From assembly GCA_014804755.1 (NCBI GenBank), contig JAAUZE010000009.1, positions 1 to 51,938 of the forward strand: a DNA stretch of 51,938 nt, written 5' to 3'. Under the pieces are notes generated by a model. That model worked only from the letters and a program-made list of their open reading frames with translations. It did not search any database and was not told the origin of the DNA. The stretch comes from Lachnospiraceae bacterium (GTDB taxonomy: Bacteria > Bacillota > Clostridia > Lachnospirales > Lachnospiraceae). This document shows, piece after piece, positions 1 to 6,856 of the stretch. A program made the position numbers and the translations under genes. Each line of letters opens with the position of its first letter. Within the stretch, counting starts at the first letter, position 1.

Positions 1-276
1 CAACATTCTTGCAAGCTGTGATTTGTGCCCTTTCTCTGACAGCTCAACAGCGTTCCATAAGGTGGCTCGGTCTGCATATTCTTTGGGTGCATTGGGTGGT
101 AGGGAGATTTCGCTGTGGACTAAATCTTCATGGTATTTGGGGCGGTAGGTCTGCCCGTCATATTCGCTCACAAGAATACTCCTGCTGATGTATGATGCTT
201 TCTCAACCGCTGACTGCCCTTTGCTCCGTTTGACTATGGAAAAACGTGTGCTTGCCTGTTTCGTGACACTACCCAT
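1..276 (-). CDS. MobA/MobL-family relaxase, N-terminal part
   Basis: The first 92 codons of a leftward gene are visible; the rest lies beyond the left edge. Translation from the ATG at 276 begins MGSVTKQASTRFSIVKRSKG and continues through GQSAVEKASYISRS, which matches the N-terminal pattern of MobA/MobL (MOBQ-type) relaxases (short basic start, a 'G-x-SAV-x-ASY' motif). Such enzymes nick one strand at oriT and lead it into a recipient through a conjugation pore. A ribosome site (TAGGTG) precedes the start. The GC-rich hairpin cluster immediately upstream would fit its oriT. The downstream catalytic histidines are outside the window, so the assignment rests on the N-terminus and on the neighbourhood (DUF3847-like gene, serine recombinase). 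Confidence 0.72.
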   Translation of the reverse strand, partial: MGSVTKQASTRFSIVKRSKGQSAVEKASYISRSILVSEYDGQTYRPKYHEDLVHSEISLPPNAPKEYADRATLWNAVELSEKGHKSQLARML

Positions 277-399
277 ATACAACACCTACATTCTGCCAAT
301 AGGGTAGTGGGGCGCACTCATAGACTTTGTGGGCAGATAAAAGCCGCACTTTGGCTTTTGTCTGAACGCAAAGTTCATTAGGGGGCAGGGGCGGCACTT

Positions 400-560
400 T
401 CGCCCCGATGGGGGATTGTAGCTCCCCAATGTGCGCCTGCCTTTGGCGCACCGCCCTCCGCAGGAGTCCATACAAGTGAAACTTGCCCCTCGGAGAGCGC
501 ACATACCACCTTGGGTGGTATATCTGTGCGCACCCCGTAAACGGGGTGATTACGTTACCC
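400..560. other. Putative oriT hairpin cluster
   Basis: The 309-bp gap between the relaxase start and the DUF3847-like gene is GC-rich and full of dyads. Perfect ones are GTGCGCC/GGCGCAC at 431-451 (7-nt loop), ATACCACC/GGTGGTAT at 503-521 (3-nt loop) and CACCCCGT/ACGGGGTG at 531-548 (2-nt loop); a looser GGGGGA/TCCCC pair lies near 410-426. The motif AATGTGCGCC near 428 loosely resembles the nic-region core of MOBQ plasmids. Position next to a relaxase gene supports an origin of transfer, but no nic site can be proven from sequence alone. Confidence 0.45.
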
Positions 561-585
561 CTGCTTTTCGTTTTCTCGGCTCTCG

Positions 586-927
586 TCATTCGTCCTCGCC
601 CTCGCTTTCATTTTCAGTACGGAGTAGTGTTTCTTGTGAAAGAGCAGTTTTTCTGCTTTCCGACTCGATTTTAGCTATAATCTGCTGACACTCTCTTGTC
701 TGCAATGCAACTGATAAGATACGGTTCAGCTCGTCCTCGTCAAAACTGTAACAGTCGGGGAAATACTTTACGATAATACCGCCCATGATATACTTGTGAT
801 GGTTCTCGGCTTTGCGTTTCTTCTCATTCTGCTTTTTCTTCTCGTTGGCTACACGCTGTTTTGCCTGTTCCAATGCCTGTAATGCCTTTTCCAAATCTTT
901 ACTATACCGTTCTGTTGATTCTATCAT
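586..927 (-). CDS. DUF3847-like small mobilization-associated protein
   Basis: 113 aa, highly charged. The first 45 residues form a predicted coiled coil (ALEQAKQRVANEKKKQNEKK) followed by a short hydrophobic/aromatic segment (YIMGGIIVKYFPDCYSF) and an acidic tail ending in a run of Glu and Asp. The layout (charged helix, 'KAENHHKYIMGG' hinge, then a short helix) resembles DUF3847 proteins that sit beside MobA/MobL relaxases in Firmicutes mobile elements; they are thought to be accessory proteins of the relaxosome, but no biochemical role is established to my knowledge. A good ribosome site (AGGAG) stands just upstream of the ATG. It is read in the same direction as the relaxase and lies on the other side of the putative oriT. 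Confidence 0.6.
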   Translation of the reverse strand: MIESTERYSKDLEKALQALEQAKQRVANEKKKQNEKKRKAENHHKYIMGGIIVKYFPDCYSFDEDELNRILSVALQTRECQQIIAKIESESRKTALSQETLLRTENESEGEDE

Positions 928-1090
928 TTGCTTCTCCTTCCTACCTATTGGTACTGTAAATTATAATTATGACAAAAGGGACTTTTCATTTCTGAAAACT
1001 CCCTTTTCCTGCTTCTGTGTATCATTTGTAGTATATCTTTTGCACCATTTTCTAAATACGCTTATTCTTCATAACATTTATCCCCCCTTT

Positions 1091-1693
1091 CTACTCGCAT
1101 CTTATACATATCTCTGCCTTTTCTGCAAAATACTCTCTCTTTGCCATTAGTTCCACCTGCTTGTCTTTTGACAGGCATTTGAACATATCCTCATAATTTA
1201 GCTCTGCCATTGGCGTATTTTTCGTAAGTCTAAACAACTGTGCCTCAAGCCATTCATTCCATAAATCTAGGAACAAATCAAGGCTATTTGTATAAGATAT
1301 GGCATCATCAAACCCATAAGGGAACTTATAATATATCAACTTTATAAACCCGAATCTCCCTGCCTCAACTACCATTACCTCAACATCGTCAAGTTCCTCC
1401 GCAAAAGCGTTTACAACCTTTCTGCATTTTTCACGTTCTATATCACTAATATATACCTGTTTATGCTCCGATTTCTGTTCTTTGTGTTCCTGCCACTCTT
1501 TCTCCAACCGAATCATATGTTTTTCCAAAAATAGGAGTTTCGCTTCAATATCTGCTTTTGATGTGACAGTAACTGCAAATTGTAACATATCCTTCTCATT
1601 CCACCCTTTAATCCTTGCATAACGTTCTGCTAATGCAGAAAACCTTTCACAATGCTCATTCGCAATTAGGTAAGTAACCTCATAAAACTTCAT
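1091..1693 (-). CDS. 'GRFGF' protein of unknown function, long form (IME copy)
   Basis: 200 aa, no family recognised. Residues 1-78 are a helical, charged region; residues 80-200 align almost end to end with the 122-aa protein at 5750-6118. Shared landmarks are YIS..E..KCR, AFA, VxxGRFGF, YYK.P.GFD..ISYT.S, LF.DLW..WL, YEDM and FA.KA.I near the C-terminus. There is no signal peptide or membrane segment, so a soluble cytoplasmic protein is expected. It is divergent from the HTH gene at 1850, with about 156 bp between, the same layout as its relative at 5.7-6.8 kb. Pairing with an Xre-type regulator suggests a regulatory, modification or toxin-like role, but that is inference from context only. 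Confidence 0.75.
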   Translation of the reverse strand: MKFYEVTYLIANEHCERFSALAERYARIKGWNEKDMLQFAVTVTSKADIEAKLLFLEKHMIRLEKEWQEHKEQKSEHKQVYISDIEREKCRKVVNAFAEELDDVEVMVVEAGRFGFIKLIYYKFPYGFDDAISYTNSLDLFLDLWNEWLEAQLFRLTKNTPMAELNYEDMFKCLSKDKQVELMAKREYFAEKAEICIRCE

Positions 1694-1849
1694 TTGATAC
1701 TCACACCCCTTTCAAAATTTGTCTTGCACTTTATCGTTTTGTGCATCAGTTAATTTTGCAACAGTATCCTTATATAGACACTATTATTATACTGATTTTA
1801 CAATGATAATAATCATAATACAAGTACTATTTTGAAAAGGGGTGATAAA

Positions 1850-2062
1850 ATGATAAGCTATGACCGCTTATGGGTAACCATGAAGAAAAAGGGCATTACG
1901 CAATATGACCTCTATACCAAATATAACATAAATCGCTCTCAATTAGACAGATTGCGCCACAATAAAAATGTGCAGGTAAGCACTATCGACAGGCTATGCA
2001 ACATCCTTCATTGTAACGTTGAGGATATTATGGAACACTTCGACGATAATGACGTATTTTGA
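1850..2062 (+). CDS. Xre/HTH_26-type regulator (IME copy)
   Basis: 70 aa from the ATG at 1850, which has a strong AAAGGGGTG site 5 nt upstream; an in-frame TTG at 1832 overlaps that site and is unlikely. The protein is almost only a helix-turn-helix: ITQYDLYTKYNINRSQLDRL is the HTH, followed by a helix TIDRLCNILHCNVEDIM typical of the YozG/HTH_26 group. It is related over its whole length to the protein at 6582-6803. It probably binds the shared upstream region and controls the divergent 1091-1693 gene and itself. Its last 55 bases overlap, antisense, the 3' end of the recombinase gene. Confidence 0.8.
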   Translation: MISYDRLWVTMKKKGITQYDLYTKYNINRSQLDRLRHNKNVQVSTIDRLCNILHCNVEDIMEHFDDNDVF

Positions 2063-3957
2063 TTCGGTATGTGCGAACTCGGAATACTATGACACGGTAT
2101 CTTTGTTCTGTGCGTATTTGAGTGTTTATCTCCTACGAAATAATATACGCCTTTTTCTCTGTCCTCGCGTCTTATCCGTCCATTTCGCTCGTCAATCTGC
2201 GCCTTTTTCTTGACTTTGGTGCGTTCCTCATATTCTTTCTGCTTGCCGTTGGCTTTCCGCTTTAGATAGTTTTGGTGTAACTTATCCCTCCTCGCTTCTT
2301 TTTTGCGCATTTCTTCCAGTTCTTCGGGTGTCGGCTCTTTTACTTCCATAGTCGGCGGTATATATTCCCCGATAAAGTTAAAATAAATCTCTACCTTTTG
2401 AGTAGTGTCAACACTTCCTTTACGGTCACGCTCATGCACAATTATTTTCTCAATAAACTCATTCAGCATTACTGTTGACATTTCCTCTGCGTTGCTGTAC
2501 CTCTCAACCAATTTTAGAAAACGTGCGGCAGATTTACGGTCATTTTCATACTGTGTCTGCTCTGCCTTGTAACTGTCCAATTCTTCCTGCAATTGTTCCT
2601 GCTCGCCCTCGTATTGGTTGTAGAGCATGGTATAACGCTTGTCTGACAGTTTCCCCAATGCGTTATCCTCATAAATCTTGGCAATCAGCATTTCCAGCTC
2701 CCCGATACGCTTTTCACATACTGTCATGCGTTTTCTCTGTTCGGTAAAGTCTACGGTCTGCCTGTCCTCAATATGTGACTGTATTTCTTCCGCAAAACGC
2801 TTTTTATCAAGATTAGCATACTGAATAATCTCTTTTATGGTCTTTGCCACTATCTCCATAACGTGATCCGCTTTGATGCGGTGCGCTGACCTGCATAGTG
2901 TTCCGACTGGCTGTTTTGCATAATTTCCGCATACATACATGGGAATACGCTTTCCGTTGTTTACCCTATGGACATACATTTTACCGCCACAATCAGCACA
3001 ATACATCACTCCTGTGAGCGGGTGCGCTTCGCCCCAACCGTCGGGATACCGCTTTACCTGCCCTCTGATGCGCTGTACGTTTTCAAACGTTTCTTGGTCA
3101 ATAATCGGCTCATGAGTGTCCTCAAAGATTAACCACTGGTCTTTATCCACATAACGACTCTTTTTGTCCTTAAAATGTTTGCGAGTCTTGAAGTTTACCG
3201 TATGCCCTAAATATTCATGTTTTTGTAAGATATGCGCTATGGTGGAACTCGTCCACTTATAAGGATTTTTAATCTCCCTGTTCTGCCACAATCCCACACC
3301 CAACTGTGCTTGGTGGTAGGCGGGAATGGGGATATGTTCACTTGATAGTTGTGTCGCAATCTGAAACGGACCGTAGCCTTCAAGCGTCATGCGATATATC
3401 CGTCTGACAATGGGAGCTACTTCTTCATCAATCACCCATTTATTTCTATCTTCTTTGTCTTTCAGATAACCATATGGCGGACTGCTTGCAACGTGTTTTC
3501 CGCTTTCTCCTTTTGCCTTAAAAGTGGACTTGATTTTCTTGCTGATGTCCTTTGCATAGTATTCATTGATTACATCTCGGAATGGAAGGAAATCATCATC
3601 AAATCCCGAACTTGTGTCAACGCCCTCGTTAACTGCAATCAGCCTTACATTCGCTCTGCGTAACTGTTCCCTCAACATTCCCATTTGCACATAGTTTCTT
3701 CCCAAGCGGCTCATATCTTTCACGATGATAGTTCCGATATTGCCTTTTTCTACCTCTGCAAGCATGGTTTGAAGCCCCTCACGCTCAAAGGTCGTGCCCG
3801 ATATTCCGTCATCGGTAAAATGGCGTATGCCCTTAAACCCGTTTTTCTCCGCAAAATCCTCTAACATTGCCTTTTGGTTGGATATGCTGTTGCTTTCGCC
3901 CTGCAACTCGTCATCATGGCTCAATCTCTCGTATAGTGCTGTTAATTCGTGACTCAT
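2008..3957 (-). CDS. Large serine recombinase (TndX/TnpX type)
   Basis: 649 aa from the ATG at 3957, chosen because GGAGGG lies 9 nt upstream; an in-frame TTG at 3963 sits too close. The order is: resolvase catalytic domain (ALYERLSHDD with the nucleophile Ser, GISGTTFEREGL, IIVKDMSRLGRN), recombinase domain (about 165-280, PPYGYL), zinc ribbon (CADCGGKM ... CGNYAK ... C), a coiled coil (about 410-480) and a DUF4368-like end (KVEIYFNFIGEYIPP). It would integrate and excise the IME. The last ~45 residues (after RREDREKGVYYF) are Ser-rich, unlike the family tail, and overlap the convergent HTH gene, so the frame may simply run on past an ancestral stop. Confidence 0.93.
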   Translation of the reverse strand: MSHELTALYERLSHDDELQGESNSISNQKAMLEDFAEKNGFKGIRHFTDDGISGTTFEREGLQTMLAEVEKGNIGTIIVKDMSRLGRNYVQMGMLREQLRRANVRLIAVNEGVDTSSGFDDDFLPFRDVINEYYAKDISKKIKSTFKAKGESGKHVASSPPYGYLKDKEDRNKWVIDEEVAPIVRRIYRMTLEGYGPFQIATQLSSEHIPIPAYHQAQLGVGLWQNREIKNPYKWTSSTIAHILQKHEYLGHTVNFKTRKHFKDKKSRYVDKDQWLIFEDTHEPIIDQETFENVQRIRGQVKRYPDGWGEAHPLTGVMYCADCGGKMYVHRVNNGKRIPMYVCGNYAKQPVGTLCRSAHRIKADHVMEIVAKTIKEIIQYANLDKKRFAEEIQSHIEDRQTVDFTEQRKRMTVCEKRIGELEMLIAKIYEDNALGKLSDKRYTMLYNQYEGEQEQLQEELDSYKAEQTQYENDRKSAARFLKLVERYSNAEEMSTVMLNEFIEKIIVHERDRKGSVDTTQKVEIYFNFIGEYIPPTMEVKEPTPEELEEMRKKEARRDKLHQNYLKRKANGKQKEYEERTKVKKKAQIDERNGRIRREDREKGVYYFVGDKHSNTHRTKIPCHSIPSSHIPNQNTSLSSKCSIISSTLQ

Positions 3958-3959
3958 AA

Positions 3960-5069
3960 TCAATTCCCTCCTTTCCGCCAGTTTCGCATAAATGCTATGG
4001 CTCTTTTGTATTTATTTTGATTAAGAAGTCCTTTACAGTTTATAACTCCTGCCGCAAGTTTGTATTTCTTATACTGTCTTACAGCGAAATGGTTTGGGTT
4101 TTTTTCTTCCAGCTCGTCAAACAGCAGGTCAACGGCATTTTTAAACTCCTCATCGTCCTCCCTTGCTTCGCTGGCGTCAATCAGATCGATCAGCATTGCG
4201 AAATTCTGCTCGTCCTCCGGCGCTTCATACCAGATATAAGCGATCAGCGCCGTATAATAGAGTTTTTCAGCCTTTACCCAAAAGTCCTCACCTGATTGCT
4301 GTCCCTCTCCTTTGGTGTTGACTATGATCGTGTTTACAAGTTTCAAGATGTCCTTTTCGCTCCGTATATAAGCAAAAGGATTGTAGTGCATGGATTTTGC
4401 AAAGTTTATGGTATTGAGGACTTTTATCTTGTATCCGCCCTTTTTGAGCATTTTTCCGCACTCGACCAGGACGGTGCCTTTCGGATCAGTAACCACGAAG
4501 CTGCTATGTTGCTGCATCAGGTTTGGTTTTACGAAAAACCTCGTCTTTCCCGAACCGGAACCTCCAATAACAAGAATATTCTTGTTCCGTGCATACTTTG
4601 GCTCTTTCGGTCTGCCTGACATCATAAGCCTCTCCGTTGCAGTCAGCAGAATATTATTCTCAAATGTGGCATCCATGTACGGCTCTATGTCTTTGGCAGT
4701 CCCCCACCTTGCGGAGCCATACTCCTCGCCATGCCGGAACTTCTTCGCATTTTTGGCTTTATAGTACACCACAATCCGGAGAACTATGCCGCATCCTGCT
4801 CCGATCAGCAAATCTCTTGGATAAAAACTTGGTAATGGGTTTGTAAATAAACCGTCCATCCCCTCCATGACTACCATCATTTTGGCGGAAGCATCGCTCC
4901 CCGGCGATACCCGCCACAGCCACGCTATTTTATCGCAGAAATATCCAGTAAGGATATAGGGAAGGCACATCAGAAATAATTTCTTTTTATTAACGTTCCC
5001 TGTCTTTGCCTTGAGTTTTCCGGGAACTGATTTAAGGTCTTTGGCAATACCGTCTATAATCTTACTCAT
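3960..5069 (-). pseudogene. virD4: VirD4/TraG-type coupling protein, interrupted by the IME
   Basis: The T4SS coupling ATPase brings the relaxosome to the mating pore. 369 codons are open against about 600 in complete family members. Visible parts are two N-terminal membrane segments (about 30-48 and 86-102), the GSARWGTAKDIEPYM motif, the Walker A loop IGGSGSGKTR (about 167-176) and VTDPKGT. After YKKYKLAAG (about 342) the family continues with a KTAKSIL-type segment; here the frame switches to 27 unrelated residues and stops next to the recombinase start. The Walker B half is therefore missing. The start codon overlaps the pcfB stop by 4 bases. The remaining 3' part is expected left of the window. 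The truncated product is unlikely to work in transfer. Confidence 0.85.
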
Positions 5070-5548
5070 AAAGACTGCCCCCTGTCCTTTTGGTGTTCCC
5101 TTGTCCTCTCCCTGTTTTTATTCTGCGATACAATGTCCTTAAAGCATTTCAGTTTCTCCCTCACGGAAGTTCTGCCTTTCTTTTTCTCATTACCATAAAC
5201 AAATTCCCTGAATGCCTGCGATAACACGTCGGCATCCCTTCCCTTAAAAAAGACCACATATTTAGGCAGAGCGTTTGTCTTATCTTTCTTCACTGCGAAA
5301 TCAACGTTATATTTACGGGCTACACGCTCAAATGATTTGATGTTGCCGTCAGATATTTCGATGGACGAAACGCCTGCGCCTTCACCTACCAGTTTCCTCA
5401 CAGATGTTTTTCCATGCGTTTTTGAACCTGGATTCTTCTGCTTCTGATGATTTAAGTACATCTGCATCGCAGCTTTCAGTGTGCTGGTGGTTAGTTTTGA
5501 GGTCTTGATCACAAGGGCGATTGATTTTTGTGTCACTTCCTCCTGCAT
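5066..5548 (-). CDS. pcfB: PcfB-family conjugation protein (DUF3801)
   Basis: 160 aa. The ATG at 5548 follows GGAGGTATTT; an upstream in-frame TTG at 5560 lies in that ribosome site and is rejected. The N-terminal helix (VTQKSIALVIKTSKLTTSTLKAAM) and the core (SSIEISDGNIKSFERVARKYNVDFAVKKDK ... YVVFFKGRDADVLSQAFREF) are characteristic of PcfB. PcfB proteins are encoded just before the coupling protein in Gram-positive ICEs and plasmids and are thought to work with it in substrate recruitment. Here the gene overlaps virD4 by 4 bases (ATGA), so the two are translationally coupled. The gene itself is intact even though virD4 is broken. Confidence 0.9.
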   Translation of the reverse strand: MQEEVTQKSIALVIKTSKLTTSTLKAAMQMYLNHQKQKNPGSKTHGKTSVRKLVGEGAGVSSIEISDGNIKSFERVARKYNVDFAVKKDKTNALPKYVVFFKGRDADVLSQAFREFVYGNEKKKGRTSVREKLKCFKDIVSQNKNRERTREHQKDRGQSL

Positions 5549-5587
5549 AAATACCTCCAATCTGCATTCTTCTATGCCTGTACGCCG

Positions 5588-5626
5588 CTACGGTGGAACA
5601 TACAGCCTGTGCAATAAATACCGCAT
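5588..5626 (-). CDS. Possible 12-residue leader peptide upstream of pcfB
   Basis: A very short frame, MRYLLHRLYVPP then TAG, starts 4 nt after a strong AAAGGAG site, stronger than that of pcfB. It lies between a perfect 23-bp palindrome (5641-5663) and pcfB, so it could be a translated leader of the transfer operon. Equally it may be chance or the stub of a lost small gene. No homologue is recognised. Confidence 0.3.
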   Translation of the reverse strand: MRYLLHRLYVPP

Positions 5627-5640
5627 AACACTCCTTTCCG

Positions 5641-5663
5641 CTTTTGGACACAGTGTCCAAAAG
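5641..5663. promoter_or_regulatory. Perfect palindrome upstream of pcfB, candidate operator
   Basis: CTTTTGGACAC, one central base, then its exact reverse complement GTGTCCAAAAG. It lies 93 bp upstream of the pcfB start and between the terminator of the preceding gene and the leader frame. There is no T-run in either direction suitable for a terminator, so a repressor operator is the more likely reading. The binding protein is unknown; the HTH regulators at 1850 and 6582 are candidates. Confidence 0.5.
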
Positions 5664-5680
5664 ACTTTGAAATAAAATAA

Positions 5681-5721
5681 GGGCAGCCATAAGCCGTTTT
5701 TACGGTCCATAGCTGCCCTCG
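5681..5721 (-). terminator. Rho-independent terminator after the 122-aa gene
   Basis: Read leftward, AGGGCAGC and GCTGCCCT form the outer stem, with an inner CCGT/ACGG pair, followed by TTATTTTATTT. It lies just beyond the stop of the gene at 5750. Confidence 0.7.
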
Positions 5722-5749
5722 CGCTGTTAAATGTTTCTATAAATGTTCC

Positions 5750-6118
5750 TTATAAAGCAATCCCTGCCTTTTTAGCAAAATCTGTCTTTCTGCCCTCCAG
5801 TTCCTCCCGCCTTTCCTCCGGAAGTCTCTCAAGCATATCTTCGTACTCCAGTCCCGTCAATGACGGATACTCTTTGGCTATCTTATGCACCTGTTCATAT
5901 AGCCAGTCCTGCCATAAATCATTGAAAAGTTCCCTGCTGTCGGTATATGATATGGTATTATCAAAGCCGTCAGGATATTTGTAATATAGCAGCCTCAAAA
6001 ATCCAAATCTCCCTACATCCACCACTAATATGTTTTCTTCCTCAAGACCGGCAAATGCATCTGCCACTGCCCTGCATTTTTTTTGCTCTTCCTCTGATAT
6101 GTATCTCTTTTTTTCCAT
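5750..6118 (-). CDS. 'GRFGF' protein of unknown function, short form (ICE copy)
   Basis: 122 aa, no family recognised, soluble. It matches residues 80-200 of the protein at 1091-1693 along its length: YISEEEQKKCRAV, VVDVGRFGFLRLLYYKYP, GFDNTISYTDS, LFNDLWQDWL, YEDMLERLPEE and FAKKAGIAL at the end. The N-terminal extension of the long form is absent here; a separate 103-aa frame lies 41 bp upstream and could be its counterpart. The start has GGAGA 10 nt upstream. With 6160-6471 it forms a leftward pair divergent from the HTH gene at 6582. Confidence 0.75.
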   Translation of the reverse strand: MEKKRYISEEEQKKCRAVADAFAGLEEENILVVDVGRFGFLRLLYYKYPDGFDNTISYTDSRELFNDLWQDWLYEQVHKIAKEYPSLTGLEYEDMLERLPEERREELEGRKTDFAKKAGIAL

Positions 6119-6159
6119 AATCCGTGTATCTCCATATTCTTTTTCCCATAATATTCTGT

Positions 6160-6471
6160 TTAAATTCCAACTTTTGAAATCCTTTCCATAAAATCATCAT
6201 CAGGCTCTGCCTCATCCAGTATAGAACTGTCACCAAATATAAATCTCTCCTGGTAGCGCTCCATGATATCCAGCATCATCAGAAAACACTCCTGATGATA
6301 CAGAAAACTGACAAGGCACAGCAGCTCGCTGTCTTTCAGTTCCCCTATCCTGAAATAATTTTCAAAATCATACCGGTCTGCAAACTTGCAGAAAGCCAGC
6401 TTTTCCAGCATCAGCGCTTTTCCCATGCTGTCCTGTTCCTCATACTTTTTCAATAATTCTTTCTTGTCCAT
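6160..6471 (-). CDS. Small helical protein of unknown function
   Basis: 103 aa, acidic, soluble, predicted to be all helix (KKELLKKYEEQDSMGKALMLEKL ... LKDSELLCLVSFLYHQECFLMMLDIMERYQERF). No family is recognised. It starts at an ATG behind AAAGGA and ends 41 bp before the 122-aa gene, so the two are probably co-transcribed. Its position matches the N-terminal ~78 residues of the long 200-aa relative, and the helix pattern is loosely alike, which raises the possibility that one protein in the IME cassette is split into two in the ICE cassette. The sequence similarity by eye is too weak to be sure. Confidence 0.65.
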   Translation of the reverse strand: MDKKELLKKYEEQDSMGKALMLEKLAFCKFADRYDFENYFRIGELKDSELLCLVSFLYHQECFLMMLDIMERYQERFIFGDSSILDEAEPDDDFMERISKVGI

Positions 6472-6581
6472 GTTTCTGTTTTCCTTTCTTTAATCTCCAA
6501 TTTTAGTAACTATAACCATCTCCATTATAAGAGCATAATAAAATGGAAGCAAGAAAAACCGAAAGGAAAATATCGCAGGTT

Positions 6582-6803
6582 ATGATAAAATTCGACAAAC
6601 TCTTTAAAACCTTAAAGGAACAGGGAATAAGCCAGTACAGCCTTTACACTCGCCACGGTGTCAGCAGGTCACAGATACAGAGGCTGAAAAACAACCAGTC
6701 CGTCACTACACATACCCTGAATATGTTATTGAACATCCTGGGTGACGGATTTACCCTCAATGATATCGCAGAATTTACGCCCGATGACAATGCGGAAAAA
6801 TAA
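6582..6803 (+). CDS. Xre/HTH_26-type regulator (ICE copy)
   Basis: 73 aa from the ATG at 6582, which aligns with the start of the related IME protein at 1850 (MIKFDKLFK versus MISYDRLWV); an in-frame ATG at 6543 would add 13 residues and neither start has a strong ribosome site. The HTH is ISQYSLYTRHGVSRSQIQRL, followed by TLNMLLNILGDGFTLNDI. It is divergent from the 6160-6471/5750-6118 pair, so it probably controls that pair and itself. It converges on the repA 3' end. Confidence 0.8.
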   Translation: MIKFDKLFKTLKEQGISQYSLYTRHGVSRSQIQRLKNNQSVTTHTLNMLLNILGDGFTLNDIAEFTPDDNAEK

Positions 6804-6856
6804 ACCATTTTTATAACATAATCCCTGCCTTTTCTGCAAAGTTTTCCAAACATCTT
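6804..6856 (-). pseudogene. Fossil C-terminus of a third 'GRFGF' protein
   Basis: Just after the repA stop, the leftward sequence in another frame reads ENFAEKAGIML and then TAA (stop at about 6813-6815). This matches the C-terminal ends FAKKAGIAL of the 122-aa protein and FAEKAEI of the 200-aa protein. Only about a dozen codons align, and no start or body is present. It is best read as the stub of a lost copy, deleted up to the repA end. Being short, the match could be chance, but its position directly beside a living copy of the cassette argues against that. Confidence 0.45.

Larger units (their letters stand above)
1..4048. mobile_element. Nested integrative mobilizable element (partial)
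   Basis: The segment holds a relaxase start, oriT-like hairpins, a DUF3847-like gene, a regulator cassette and a large serine recombinase, and no mating-pore genes. Its right edge is set by where the virD4 reading frame departs from the family consensus (about 4045-4050); the recombinase gene begins about 90 bp inside that edge, as is usual for serine-integrase elements. The left end is outside the window, so the other att site and the 3' part of virD4 cannot be seen. Cargo genes, if any, would also lie to the left. Confidence 0.68.

Noticed and set aside
5382-5690. Leftward 102-codon frame over the pcfB start
   Set aside because: It overlaps pcfB in another frame, crosses the palindrome, has no ribosome site at its ATG and no family features.
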